64,000 bases of DNA, taken from NCBI RefSeq assembly GCF_023487995.1, contig NZ_JAMFKN010000001.1, positions 434,001 to 498,000 of the forward strand. The letters run 5' to 3'. The notes beneath the pieces are model-generated. The model saw only the letters and a list, made by a program, of their open reading frames with translations. It did no database searches and was not told the DNA's origin. Below, piece by piece: positions 48,643 to 64,000 of this stretch (its first letter is position 1; each line of letters starts with the position of its first letter). A program made the translations under genes and the position numbers. Origin of the DNA: Thermohalobaculum sediminis. GTDB lineage: Bacteria > Pseudomonadota > Alphaproteobacteria > Rhodobacterales > Rhodobacteraceae.

Positions 48643-48667
48643 AAGCCCGGCCGCGGGGGCCGGGCTT
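48643..48667 (-). terminator. Terminator after rpoC
   Basis: Perfect 10-bp stem AAGCCCGGCC/GGCCGGGCTT with a 5-base loop, 33 bases after the rpoC stop, followed on the minus strand by TCCATTTTC. A convincing intrinsic terminator for the rplKAJL-rpoBC transcript. Confidence 0.85.
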
Positions 48668-48700
48668 CCGTCGTTGTCGCGAGGGGCGCGCGCGCGCCGG

Positions 48701-52942
<4,242 letters not shown>

Positions 52943-53034
52943 CTCAAACTCTCCGTCATCTCCCCCATCAACGATGGGAGCCCCCTGAGGCGCCGCGCGG
53001 GGGATGCTGCGCGACGCCCTTGGGGCAATTCCGG

Positions 53035-57138
<4,104 letters not shown>

Positions 57139-57259
57139 CTGTACCTCGGGTCCTGCATCCGCGCGCGTCGGCTCAGGGGCGGCCGCCGCGCGCTGGTTCT
57201 GGTGCGGTCTGGGGTCCCATCCATCCGGCCGGCGCCCCCGCCGACCGTTCCCGGACCCC

Positions 57260-57324
57260 GTCCGCGCCGTCTCAGGGCCTGCGCCGGGATACCCCCGCAC
57301 CTCAGGCCCTGAGACGACGCGGGC
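57260..57324 (-). promoter_or_regulatory. Large hairpin between rplL and rpoB
   Basis: A near-perfect stem of 22 positions with one mismatch (57260-57281 with 57303-57324), a 21-base loop, 68 bases after rplL and 122 bases before rpoB. No T-run follows. In E. coli this junction carries an attenuator and an RNase III site; the long stem here fits an RNase III substrate or attenuator, but this is not demonstrated. Confidence 0.6.
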
Positions 57325-57363
57325 CGGACCCGCCAAGCCGGCGGATCCAGCCGTTTTCCCTCA

Positions 57364-57393
57364 ATCCCGCGTGGCGCGTGCCACGCGCGGGAT
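57364..57393 (-). other. Hairpin at the rplL stop codon
   Basis: ATCCC-GCGTGGC/GCCACGC-GGGAT with a GC bulge and a 4-base loop, starting at the last base of the rplL stop. No T-run. Probably stabilises the L7/L12 message end. Confidence 0.4.
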
Positions 57394-57773
57394 CACTTGA
57401 GCTCGACCTTGGCGCCAGCCTCTTCGAGCTTCTTCTTGATCTCCTCGGCCTCGGCCTTCGGAGCCTGCTCCTTCACGGCCTTGCCGCCGGCCTCGACCAG
57501 ATCCTTCGCCTCCTTGAGGCCCAGGCCGGTGATGGCGCGGACTTCCTTGATGACGTTGATCTTCTTGTCGCCGGCATCGACCAGGATGACGTCGAACTCG
57601 GTCTTCTCTTCCTCGACCGGGGCGGCCGCGGCGGCACCCGGCATCGCGGCGACGGCCACGGCGCCGGCCGCGGGCTCGATGCCGTACTTGTCCTTGAGGA
57701 TGTTCTTGAGCTCCGCCGCTTCCAGCAGCGTGAGGCCGACGAGCTCCTCGGCCAGTTTCGCGAGATCAGCCAT
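57393..57773 (-). CDS. rplL: Ribosomal protein L7/L12
   Basis: A 126-residue stalk protein. The N-terminal dimerisation region is followed by an Ala/Gly hinge (about 40-55) and the C-terminal factor-binding domain with [33 protein letters not shown]. Present in multiple copies per ribosome, so it needs higher expression than its neighbours; the strong hairpins just downstream fit that. Confidence 0.99.
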   Translation of the reverse strand: MADLAKLAEELVGLTLLEAAELKNILKDKYGIEPAAGAVAVAAMPGAAAAAPVEEEKTEFDVILVDAGDKKINVIKEVRAITGLGLKEAKDLVEAGGKAVKEQAPKAEAEEIKKKLEEAGAKVELK

Positions 57774-57856
57774 GTCTCTCTTCCATTCCGTTCATGTCAT
57801 GTGTGGGTCTGGGGCGCAGTTTCGCGTGTTCCCCGGTCCACGGTTTCGCGTCGATG

Positions 57857-58372
57857 TCAGGCCGCTTCCCTCGACTCGAGGGTTTCGCAGATCGCTGCGA
57901 GCTGGCTGCCAGGCGCGGTGATCGCCGCCACGAGGTTTCCGGCCGGCGACATCAGCATCCCGACGATCGAGGAGATGAGCTCCTCGCGCGAAGGCATGCC
58001 GGCCACCGCCTTGACCCCCTCGGGGTCGAGAACCTCGCCGCCCATCGCGCCGCCAACGATCAGGAACTTGTCCTTCTTTTTGGCGAACGCATCCGCGATC
58101 TTTGCCGCGGCGACGGGGTCCTCGGAATAGGCGAGCACCGTCTGCCCCTTCAGGAACTGGCCCATGCCTTCGCAGGGCTTGCCTTCCAGGGCGATCTTGG
58201 CGAGCCGATTCTTGGCGACCCGGACCCCGCCACCCACTTCACGCATCTGGGCACGGAAATCCGACATCTCGGCGACCGTGAGACCGGCGTAGTGCGCAAC
58301 CACCACGACGCCAGAGTCCGCAAAGATCCGGCCGAGTTCCTCGACCGCCTGTGCTTTTTGGGCTCTATCCAC
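57857..58372 (-). CDS. rplJ: Ribosomal protein L10
   Basis: A 171-residue stalk-base protein binding L7/L12 dimers through its C-terminal helix ([33 protein letters not shown]). The start is GTG at 58372 with GGAG seven bases upstream; a TTG four codons earlier is unlikely. L10-L12 complexes regulate their own mRNA leader in other bacteria; see the leader entry at 58373. Confidence 0.97.
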   Translation of the reverse strand: MDRAQKAQAVEELGRIFADSGVVVVAHYAGLTVAEMSDFRAQMREVGGGVRVAKNRLAKIALEGKPCEGMGQFLKGQTVLAYSEDPVAAAKIADAFAKKKDKFLIVGGAMGGEVLDPEGVKAVAGMPSREELISSIVGMLMSPAGNLVAAITAPGSQLAAICETLESREAA

Positions 58373-58652
58373 AGTCGTCTCCAAGTTTGGCAGGGGCGAC
58401 GCCCCCGCCGGCTCAGTTCCGCCGGGGCGGGGATGCCGCCACGGCTCTCAGGCTCCCGTCCGGGGTCCCGACCAAGATCGCCGGCGCCGCGCTGCGGCTA
58501 TGGCTGATCCGTTCGTTCCCCGTCTATGGCAGGACTTCCGCCCCCGAAGGGGCCGCCCGCCGTCTCGGACAGGTGGGGGCGCCGCCGCCCCCTTCACTCC
58601 CGGCCAGGGCCGGGAATTCCGTCACGCGGCGCGAACCCCGCGCCGCAATTCT
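58373..58652 (-). promoter_or_regulatory. Candidate L10 leader between rplA and rplJ
   Basis: A 280-base gene-free leader on the minus strand. Hairpins seen: GCGGCGCG/CGCGCCGC just after the rplA stop (58626-58646), a GC-rich stem CCCGGCC/GGCCGGG beside it (around 58600), and a GCCCC/GGGGC stem with a UUCG-type loop (58540-58553). By position it matches the L10 leader of other proteobacteria that binds the L10-L12 complex, but I could not check the conserved kinked motif. Confidence 0.45.
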
Positions 58653-59348
58653 TCACGCGCTCAGGCTGTCGAGCGCGACCGACACGCCCGCGCCCATGGT
58701 CGAGCTGACCGAGAGCTTCTTCAGATACGTGCCCTTGGCGCCCGTCGGCTTCGCCCGGTTGACCGCATCCACCAGCGCGCGGATGTTCTCGGCCAGCTTG
58801 GCGTCGTCGAAGCTCACCTTGCCCACGCCCGCGTGGATGATGCCGGCCTTCTCGACGCGGAACTGCACCTGGCCACCCTTGGCGTCGGTCACCGCCTGCG
58901 CCACGTCCATCGTCACCGTGCCGACCTTTGGGTTCGGCATCAGGCCGCGCGGCCCGAGGATCTTCCCCAGACGGCCGACGATCGGCATCATGTCCGGGGT
59001 CGCGATGCAGCGGTCGAACTCGATCTTGCCCGACTGCACGGTCTCCATCAGGTCCTCGGCGCCGACCACGTCCGCACCCGCCTTGCGGGCCTCGTCCGCC
59101 TTGGCGCCGCGGGCGAACACGCCCACACGCACCGACTTGCCGGTGCCGTTCGGCAGGTTGACCGAGCCGCGGACCATCTGGTCGGCGTGCCGCGGATCTA
59201 CGCCCAGGTTCAGCGCGATCTCGACGGTCTCGTCGAACTTGGCCTTGGCGTTCTCCTTGATCAGCGCGATCGCCTGCGCGAGCGGCAGGTTGGCCTTGCC
59301 CTCGGTGGCGGCGCGGATCGCCTTCATGCGCTTGCCGGTGTTCGCCAT
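58653..59348 (-). CDS. rplA: Ribosomal protein L1
   Basis: A 231-residue mobile-stalk protein. The signature [19 protein letters not shown] and the two-domain layout are intact; it ends [22 protein letters not shown]. The ATG at 59348 overlaps the rplK stop by one base. In other bacteria L1 represses the L11 operon. Confidence 0.99.
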   Translation of the reverse strand: MANTGKRMKAIRAATEGKANLPLAQAIALIKENAKAKFDETVEIALNLGVDPRHADQMVRGSVNLPNGTGKSVRVGVFARGAKADEARKAGADVVGAEDLMETVQSGKIEFDRCIATPDMMPIVGRLGKILGPRGLMPNPKVGTVTMDVAQAVTDAKGGQVQFRVEKAGIIHAGVGKVSFDDAKLAENIRALVDAVNRAKPTGAKGTYLKKLSVSSTMGAGVSVALDSLSA

Positions 59349-59773
59349 CACTTCACCTCGATGCCCATGGACTTCGCCGAACCGACGATGATCTGCATCG
59401 CGGCCTCGATGGTGTTCGCGTTGAGGTCCTTCATCTTGACCTCGGCGATCTCGCGCACCTGCTTGAGCGTGATCGAGCCCTTGACCTCGCGGCCCGGCTT
59501 GGACGAGCCGCCCGGGACCTTGGCCGCCTTCTTGATCAGGAAGGACGCCGGCGGCGTCTTGATCTCGAAAGTGAAGGACTTGTCCTGGTAGTAGGTGATC
59601 ACGGTCGGGCACGGCGCGCCCGGCTCGATGTCCTGCGTCTTGGCGTTGAACTCCTTGCAGAACGCCATGATGTTGATGCCACGCTGGCCAAGCGCCGGGC
59701 CGATGGGGGGCGAGGGGTTCGCCTTGCCCGCCGCAACCTGCAGCTTGAGCGTGCCGATGACCTTCTTTGCCAT
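59348..59773 (-). CDS. rplK: Ribosomal protein L11
   Basis: A 141-residue protein of the GTPase-associated centre. [34 protein letters not shown] is diagnostic, including the proline pair of the thiostrepton region. It follows nusG by 106 bases, a gap holding only a small GCCCCG/CGGGGC hairpin. Confidence 0.99.
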   Translation of the reverse strand: MAKKVIGTLKLQVAAGKANPSPPIGPALGQRGINIMAFCKEFNAKTQDIEPGAPCPTVITYYQDKSFTFEIKTPPASFLIKKAAKVPGGSSKPGREVKGSITLKQVREIAEVKMKDLNANTIEAAMQIIVGSAKSMGIEVK

Positions 59774-59879
59774 CGCTCTTCCTCTTCTCTCCGGCCCCGC
59801 GACGCGTCACGGGGCGCCATTGAAAGCGTGGTGCGGTCCGGACGGCGCGCCGCCCTCGCCTCCCACGGGGTGCAACCCG

Positions 59880-60413
59880 TCAGGCCGGTTTCGAGACCTG
59901 CGAGTATTCCAGATCGACCGGAGTGGCCCGGCCGAAGATCGAGACGCTGACCTTCAGGCGCGCATTCGACTCGTCCACATCCTCGACGAGCCCGGTAAAG
60001 CCCTCGAAGGGCCCGTCGGTGACATTGACCTGCTCGCCGATCTCGAAGGTGATCGAGGGACGCGGCCGCTCCAGCCCTTCCTCGACCTGGTTCAGGATGC
60101 GCGCGACCTCCGAGTCGCGCAGCGGCGTCGGGCGGCCCTGGGGGCCGAGGAAGCCGGTGACGCGCGGGATGTCGTTGATCGCGTGGTAGGCGCGGTCGGT
60201 CATCTCCATCTTGACTAGCACGTAGCCCGGCATGAAGCGCCGCTCGACATTCACCTTCTGGCCGCGGCGGACCTCGACGACCTCCTCGGTCGGCACCATC
60301 ACGTCCTCGATCTCGTCATCGAGGCCCTGCTGACGCACCGCGTCGCGGATCGCTTCGGCGACCTTCTTCTCGAAGTTCGAGAGGACATGGACCGAATACC
60401 AGCGCTTCGCCAT
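59880..60413 (-). CDS. nusG: Transcription factor NusG
   Basis: A 177-residue elongation/termination factor. The NGN domain (AKRWYSVHVLSNFEKKVAEAIRDAV, GYVLVKMEMTD) and the C-terminal KOW domain (VNVTDGPFEGFTGLVEDVDE) are both present. ATG 60413 is chosen; the longer frame upstream lacks homology. It follows secE by 235 bases with no strong terminator. Confidence 0.98.
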   Translation of the reverse strand: MAKRWYSVHVLSNFEKKVAEAIRDAVRQQGLDDEIEDVMVPTEEVVEVRRGQKVNVERRFMPGYVLVKMEMTDRAYHAINDIPRVTGFLGPQGRPTPLRDSEVARILNQVEEGLERPRPSITFEIGEQVNVTDGPFEGFTGLVEDVDESNARLKVSVSIFGRATPVDLEYSQVSKPA

Positions 60414-60648
60414 CGTGTCGTGCCGCCTTTTTTCGTTCGGGCCGGGGCGTTGCCTGCCCGCCCGCGACCGCCTGCCCGTTGCCGCACCGGAATGCTCCGG
60501 CCGGCGAAAACCCTGCCTGTTCAAGCCCTTGCGGTGCTTGCTTCAACCGCAAAGGCGCGCGAACGCGAATCGCCGCGCGCCGGGACGGTTTATGAAGCCT
60601 GCCGGGACTATCCCTCTACCCCGCCGAAATCAAGCCCCGAATGGGGGT

Positions 60649-60834
60649 TCAGAGCGAAAGCAGCAGGCCGACGCCAAGGCTCAGAAGCTGATCGACGGTG
60701 AAGAAGAAGATCGCCACCAGCGTGGCCATGACGAACACCATCACCGTGGTGAGCCCCGCCTCCTTGCGCGACGGCCAGACGACCTTCGCCGCTTCCGAGC
60801 GGACCTGCGCGACGAATTGCGCGGGGTTCATCAT
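60649..60834 (-). CDS. secE: Preprotein translocase subunit SecE
   Basis: A 61-residue single-pass SecE of the short type: a cytoplasmic amphipathic helix with EAAKVVWPSRKEA, then one transmembrane segment (about 30-58). Enteric SecE has three helices, so this is the minimal form. GGAGAGGA precedes the tandem ATG. It lies just downstream of tRNA-Trp. Confidence 0.95.
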   Translation of the reverse strand: MMNPAQFVAQVRSEAAKVVWPSRKEAGLTTVMVFVMATLVAIFFFTVDQLLSLGVGLLLSL

Positions 60835-60854
60835 GTTCCTCTCCCTCCGAAGGC

Positions 60855-60885
60855 CCCGCCGGCGCGCATGGCGCCACCCGGCGGG
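60855..60885 (-). other. Processing hairpin between tRNA-Trp and secE
   Basis: CCCGCCGG/CCGGCGGG 8-bp stem enclosing an inner GGCGC/GCGCC stem, five bases after the tRNA 3' CCA and 21 bases before the secE start. It probably separates the tRNA from the secE message during processing. Confidence 0.45.
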
Positions 60886-60889
60886 ATGG

Positions 60890-60965
60890 TGGCAGGGGCA
60901 GCAGGACTCGAACCCGCGACCCTCGGTTTTGGAGACCGATGCTCTACCAGCTGAGCTATACCCCT
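60890..60965 (-). tRNA. tRNA-Trp (CCA anticodon)
   Basis: A 76-base tRNA read on the minus strand with a complete cloverleaf: acceptor AGGGGTA/TGCCCCT, D arm GCTC...GAGC, anticodon stem with CCA in CTCCAAA, and TTCGAGTC T arm. The discriminator is G and the CCA end is encoded. It lies directly before secE, the common tRNA-Trp-secE-nusG order. Confidence 0.97.
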
Positions 60966-60977
60966 AGGCCGAGGCTG

Positions 60978-61006
60978 CATTTACGGGCAAACGTCCGGCT
61001 ATGCAA
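60978..61006 (-). promoter_or_regulatory. Promoter of tRNA-Trp and downstream secE-nusG
   Basis: Minus strand TTGCAT (61001-61006), 17 bases, TAAATG (60978-60983), 12 bases before the tRNA 5' end. This is a plausible sigma-70-type site, since the tRNA must be transcribed from nearby. Confidence 0.6.
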
Positions 61007-61018
61007 GGGGGCGCGGCG

Positions 61019-61759
61019 CTACTCGCCGGCCTCGACCGGACCCAGCCGCCAGGCCCGCATCTGCTCGTAATAAGGCAAGCAGGCCTCGACGATCGGCTCG
61101 AGCTCGGCCGGCACCGGTCCCGGCTCGCGATAGGGCGCGAATCCGGTCGACGCCTCGACCCGGCGGTACCAGTGCGCGGCCCAGACCCCGTCGCTTGGGC
61201 GGCGCCCGGCGGGCCAGCTCAGCATCGCCGGGTCGAAGCCCACGCCCAGCGCGCCGCACAGCGCCGGCAGCATCGCCTCGGGCCGCTCCAGCACGTCGCG
61301 CGCCTCGACGACCGGGGGCGCCATCCCGGTGATCTGGCAGACATGGTCGAACAGCTCGGCCTGCTGGCGATAGCCGAGGTCCTCGGCCCCCATGCCCTCC
61401 CAGCCGCGCTTGAACGAGGACGCCACCGCCTGCGGCGGCCGGATCAGGAAGGCGTGCCGCACCGCGCGCATCCAGCCCCGCGGCGAGCCGGGGATCATGT
61501 GCTGGCACATGTGCTTCTGATAGACGATCGGCGCCCCGGCCGCGGTCGCGCAGGTCTCGGCGATCTCGTCCCAGTCGACCGCATGGTGGGCGAGCACCTC
61601 GGCTCGCATCGGGTGATCGAGCCCGGTGTCCTTCAGGTATGCGCCGTAGAAAGGTTCGTCCATCACGGACGTGTCTGCCCGGTTCTCCCAGGCGCGCATC
61701 ATCGCGGTCGAGATGTTGCGCGGGCCGGACCACATCGCGATCCGAATGGTGCAGGGCAT
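61019..61759 (-). CDS. Sulfotransferase-like P-loop protein
   Basis: A 246-residue cytoplasmic protein. The N-terminus has a sulfotransferase-type 5'-phosphosulfate-binding loop (WSGPRNISTAMMRAWENR, about residues 9-26) instead of a Walker A; later parts include QKHMCQHM, FLIRPPQAVASS, which fits the PAPS-binding serine/arginine region. The acceptor is unknown. Start ATG 61759 is chosen because homology begins there; the longer frame upstream is GC-biased noise. It is divergent from the phosphatase gene with 312 bases between. Confidence 0.75.
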   Translation of the reverse strand: MPCTIRIAMWSGPRNISTAMMRAWENRADTSVMDEPFYGAYLKDTGLDHPMRAEVLAHHAVDWDEIAETCATAAGAPIVYQKHMCQHMIPGSPRGWMRAVRHAFLIRPPQAVASSFKRGWEGMGAEDLGYRQQAELFDHVCQITGMAPPVVEARDVLERPEAMLPALCGALGVGFDPAMLSWPAGRRPSDGVWAAHWYRRVEASTGFAPYREPGPVPAELEPIVEACLPYYEQMRAWRLGPVEAGE

Positions 61760-62033
61760 CTGCCTCACGTCCTTGCCTGTTACGCCTACCGTGGCCTCCC
61801 CGCCCGGTCCGCCGCGCCTTCTCCCCGCAGCGCGGGAGGGCCCGGTCATCGCGTCTGGCCTGCCTCGGCGCCGGGCAGCTCTCGCCAGCCGCCGCCTCGC
61901 ATCCGGTCTCAAGCCTGCCCGAGGAAAGTGGGGATGTTGAGGCACGATTTATCACCGATTCGTCACAAATGTCACAGGCTGCGGCAGATTTTCGACACGA
62001 CCCCGATGTCGCGCCGCGCAGCTCCCCGCGCGC
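61760..62033. other. Divergent intergenic region
   Basis: The 312-base gap (to 62071) between the sulfotransferase-like gene and the phosphatase has a mixed composition; its right half contains an AT-richer island (61950-61990, TTTATCACC and CACAAATGTCACAG). No gene is seen. A promoter for the phosphatase is at 62034-62063; for the divergent gene none was identified with confidence. Confidence 0.4.
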
Positions 62034-62063
62034 TTGTGAGCCGCCGCGGCCCGGTGCTATAGC
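62034..62063 (+). promoter_or_regulatory. Promoter directly before the phosphatase gene (probably leaderless)
   Basis: TTGTGA (62034-62039), 18 bases, TATAGC (62058-62063). The ATG is only nine bases after the -10, so a start point six to eight bases downstream would fall at the ATG or one or two bases before it. No Shine-Dalgarno is visible (GCCGCCCC upstream). Confidence 0.5.
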
Positions 62064-62071
62064 GCCGCCCC

Positions 62072-62863
62072 ATGCGTAAACCCGGACCCGCCCCCGATGC
62101 CAGCCCCCCCTCGGCCGCCAACGCGCCCGAGCCCGGCCCCGCGACGGCGCCCGAGGCCGAGCCGGACTGCTGGTATCTCAAGCACCGCGCGCGGATCGAG
62201 CGATGGCAGCGCCCGCTGGCGACGCCCTGGGACCGGCTGCGCGCCTGGACCAACATGCTGCTGGTCGACCACGGCATCCTGCGGCTGGTCTGGTCGAACA
62301 CCTGGCGGGTCACGCCCGCGCTCTGGCGCTCGGCCCAGCCTGCGCCGCACAACCTGCGCCGCTTCCGCGCGGCGGGCGGGCGCACGGTGGTGACGCTGCG
62401 CGGCGGCCTCACCTTCGGCTCGCTGCCCATCGAGCGCGAGGCCTGCGCCCGCCTCGGTCTCGATTTCCGCAGCTTCACCTTGCGCTCGCGCGGGCTGCCC
62501 GGCCGCGATGAGCTGGCAGCCCTCGACCGCTTCTTCCACGACATCGAGCGCCCGGTGCTGCTGCACTGCAAGTCCGGCGCCGACCGGGCCGGGTTTGCCG
62601 CGGCGCTGTGGCTGATGCTGGTCGAGGGCGCGCCGGTCGCGGTCGCGCGGCGCCAGCTCTCGCTGCGCTTCGGCCATGTCCGTCAGTCGAAGACCGGGGT
62701 GCTCGACGCCTTCTTCGACGCCTATGCCCGCGAGGGCGAGGCGCGGGGCATGTCGCTGCGCGACTGGATCGTGACCGCCTATGACCCCGATTGCATCACC
62801 CGCGCGTTCCACGCCCGCGGCTGGGCCAGCCTGCTGATCGACGACATCCTGAAGCGCGAGTGA
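62072..62863 (+). CDS. Tyrosine/dual-specificity protein phosphatase family protein
   Basis: A 263-residue protein with a disordered Pro/Ala N-terminus (1-30) and a cysteine-based phosphatase domain: the P-loop HCKSGADR gives nucleophile Cys166 and Arg172 (CX5R), with WRSAQP upstream and a general-acid segment around residues 139-145. The fold resembles DSP/tyrosine phosphatase family members related to eukaryotic-like phosphatases; the substrate could be a phosphotyrosine or a small phosphate ester. No membrane segment. It seems leaderless, with the -10 nine bases upstream. Confidence 0.82.
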   Translation: MRKPGPAPDASPPSAANAPEPGPATAPEAEPDCWYLKHRARIERWQRPLATPWDRLRAWTNMLLVDHGILRLVWSNTWRVTPALWRSAQPAPHNLRRFRAAGGRTVVTLRGGLTFGSLPIEREACARLGLDFRSFTLRSRGLPGRDELAALDRFFHDIERPVLLHCKSGADRAGFAAALWLMLVEGAPVAVARRQLSLRFGHVRQSKTGVLDAFFDAYAREGEARGMSLRDWIVTAYDPDCITRAFHARGWASLLIDDILKRE

Positions 62864-62870
62864 CGCGCTC

Positions 62871-62889
62871 CGATCACGCGGCGTGATCG
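62871..62889. repeat. Perfect 9-bp inverted repeat between phosphatase and aminotransferase genes
   Basis: CGATCACGC, one centre base, GCGTGATCG, starting 7 bases after the phosphatase stop. It can act as an operator or, as RNA, as a hairpin with a small loop. A second repeat CCGCCCGG/CCGGGCGG (62947-62954 with 62964-62971) lies closer to the aminotransferase start. No T-run. Confidence 0.4.
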
Positions 62890-62990
62890 ACCGCATCAAG
62901 ATTTGCGCCTTGCCTTGCGCCGGGCGCAGCCTAGCCTTGACGCACTCCGCCCGGCGACCTCGACCGGGCGGCCCCATCCATGAGGACCGC

Positions 62991-64000
62991 ATGACCCTCG
63001 CCGACACCCGCCTCGCCACCCGCACGCACGCGGCGACACCGCCCAGCCTGCGCCACGGGATCCATTTCCTTTCGATCCCCGGCCCCTCGGTGACGCCGCA
63101 GCGGGTGCTTGCGGCGATGGCTCGCGCGATGCCCAACATCTACGAGGGCGACCTCGTCGCGCGCTCCGAGGGGATCCTCGCCGAACTCCCCTCGATCGCG
63201 CGGACCAGCGGCATCCCCTTCATAGCGGTCGCCAACGGCCACGGGGCGTGGGAGATGGCGCTGACCAACACGCTCTCGCGCGGCGACAAGGTGCTGGTGC
63301 TGGAAAGCGGCCGCTTCGCCGTGGGCTGGGGTGAGATGGCCAAGGTTCTCGGCATCGAGGTCGAGATCCTCAACGCCCGCCCCCGCCGCGCCGTCGACCC
63401 CGCGGCCGTCGAAGCCCGCCTGCGCGCCGACCGGGCACACGAGATCAAGGCGGTGATGGTCGTGCAGATCGACACGGCCTCGTCGGTCTGGAACGACATC
63501 GCGGCGATCCGCAAGGCGATCGATGCGGCTGGCCACCCGGCGCTCTACATGGTCGACTGCATCGCGTCGCTGGGCTGCGTGCCCTACGAGATGGACGCCT
63601 GGGGCGTCGATGTCACCGTGGCGGGCAGCCAGAAGGGCCTGATGGTGCCGCCCGGCCTCGGCTTCTGCTGGGCGGGCCCGCGGGCGATGGAGGCGTGCCG
63701 CCGCGCCGATCTTCGCACCGGCTACTGGGACTGGCTCGCCCGCTCGACCGAGGGCATGCACTACCTGCGCTATTGCGGCACGCCGCCGGTGTCGCACCTC
63801 TTCGCGCTGCGCGAGGCGCTCGACATGATCGCCGAGGAAGGGCTCGAGAATGTCTGGGCCCGCCACACGGCCCTTGCCCGCGCCGTGCGGGCGGCGGTGG
63901 CGGTCTGGTCTACGCCGGGCGGGCTCGAGTTCAACGTCGAGGAGGCCGCCGAACGCTCCAACGCCGTCACCACGGTGCTGACCGGGGGCATCGACGCCGC
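62991..64000 (+). CDS. Class V aminotransferase, serine-glyoxylate/alanine-glyoxylate type (partial)
   Basis: The first 336 codons of a pyridoxal-phosphate enzyme cut by the window end. The cofactor lysine is Lys215 in GSQKGLMVPP and Asp189 in MVDCIASLG stacks on the ring; the N-terminal FLSIPGPSVTPQRV segment and the GHGAWEMA loop are typical. The family transfers amino groups between serine, alanine, glycine or aspartate and glyoxylate or related keto acids; the exact substrate is open. The start ATG 62991 has GAGGACC upstream. Full class V enzymes are about 390-420 residues, so roughly 60-80 residues are missing. Confidence 0.85.
   Translation, partial: MTLADTRLATRTHAATPPSLRHGIHFLSIPGPSVTPQRVLAAMARAMPNIYEGDLVARSEGILAELPSIARTSGIPFIAVANGHGAWEMALTNTLSRGDKVLVLESGRFAVGWGEMAKVLGIEVEILNARPRRAVDPAAVEARLRADRAHEIKAVMVVQIDTASSVWNDIAAIRKAIDAAGHPALYMVDCIASLGCVPYEMDAWGVDVTVAGSQKGLMVPPGLGFCWAGPRAMEACRRADLRTGYWDWLARSTEGMHYLRYCGTPPVSHLFALREALDMIAEEGLENVWARHTALARAVRAAVAVWSTPGGLEFNVEEAAERSNAVTTVLTGGIDA

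Overview
This window looks like a chromosomal segment of a high-GC alphaproteobacterium, most likely of the Rhodobacterales (Rhodobacteraceae/Paracoccaceae). The reasons are GC-rich coding, the alphaproteobacterial gene order secE-nusG-rplKAJL-rpoBC-rpsLG-fusA-tuf-S10-spc-adk-alpha, a SUV3-like helicase next to hslR-fdxA-carD, a dapD/dapE locus, and an XRE regulator of the kind common in that group. I see no prophage, insertion sequence, CRISPR array or plasmid gene; most of the window is core genome.

Left part (1-24.6 kb): the tail of a membrane protein, typA, an XRE regulator, a histidinol-phosphatase-like gene, a lipase/SCP-2 pair, a TPR protein, then the run SUV3-like helicase, hslR, fdxA, carD. 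The fdxA-carD gap (9683-10008) is gene-free but unusually rich in perfect inverted repeats and is my best candidate for an unannotated structured RNA or mRNA leader. Lysine/peptidoglycan genes follow (dapE, dapD with an overlapping small gene, a divergent PAP2-type membrane phosphatase), then a LOG-family enzyme, a secreted phytase-type esterase and mepA. A flagellar block (fliM divergent from motB-flgE-flgK-flgL-flgI) ends at 24.3 kb.

Middle and right (24.6-61 kb): all genes are on the minus strand. rluC, crcB, rarA and a Deg protease form a tight group with GTGA stop/start overlaps. Beyond a terminator lies, read in the direction of transcription, tRNA-Trp, secE, nusG, L11, L1, L10, L7/L12, rpoB, rpoC, a YbjN-type lipoprotein, S12, S7, EF-G, EF-Tu, the S10 and spc groups, secY, adk, S13, S11, rpoA and L17. 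Good -35/-10 pairs precede tRNA-Trp, rpsL and rpsM. Hairpins sit at several internal junctions (L7/L12-rpoB, tuf-S10, L16-L29, L15-secY, rpoA-L17), suggesting that subunit ratios are tuned by partial termination or RNA processing. rpsD (S4), rpmJ (L36) and infA are absent from the block.

Right end (61-64 kb): a sulfotransferase-like P-loop protein, a tyrosine/dual-specificity phosphatase that looks leaderless, and the first 336 codons of a class V (serine-glyoxylate-type) aminotransferase cut by the window end.

Starts were chosen from family alignments known to me, visible Shine-Dalgarno sequences and overlaps with neighbours. No database search was run, so family names rest on motifs and gene order.
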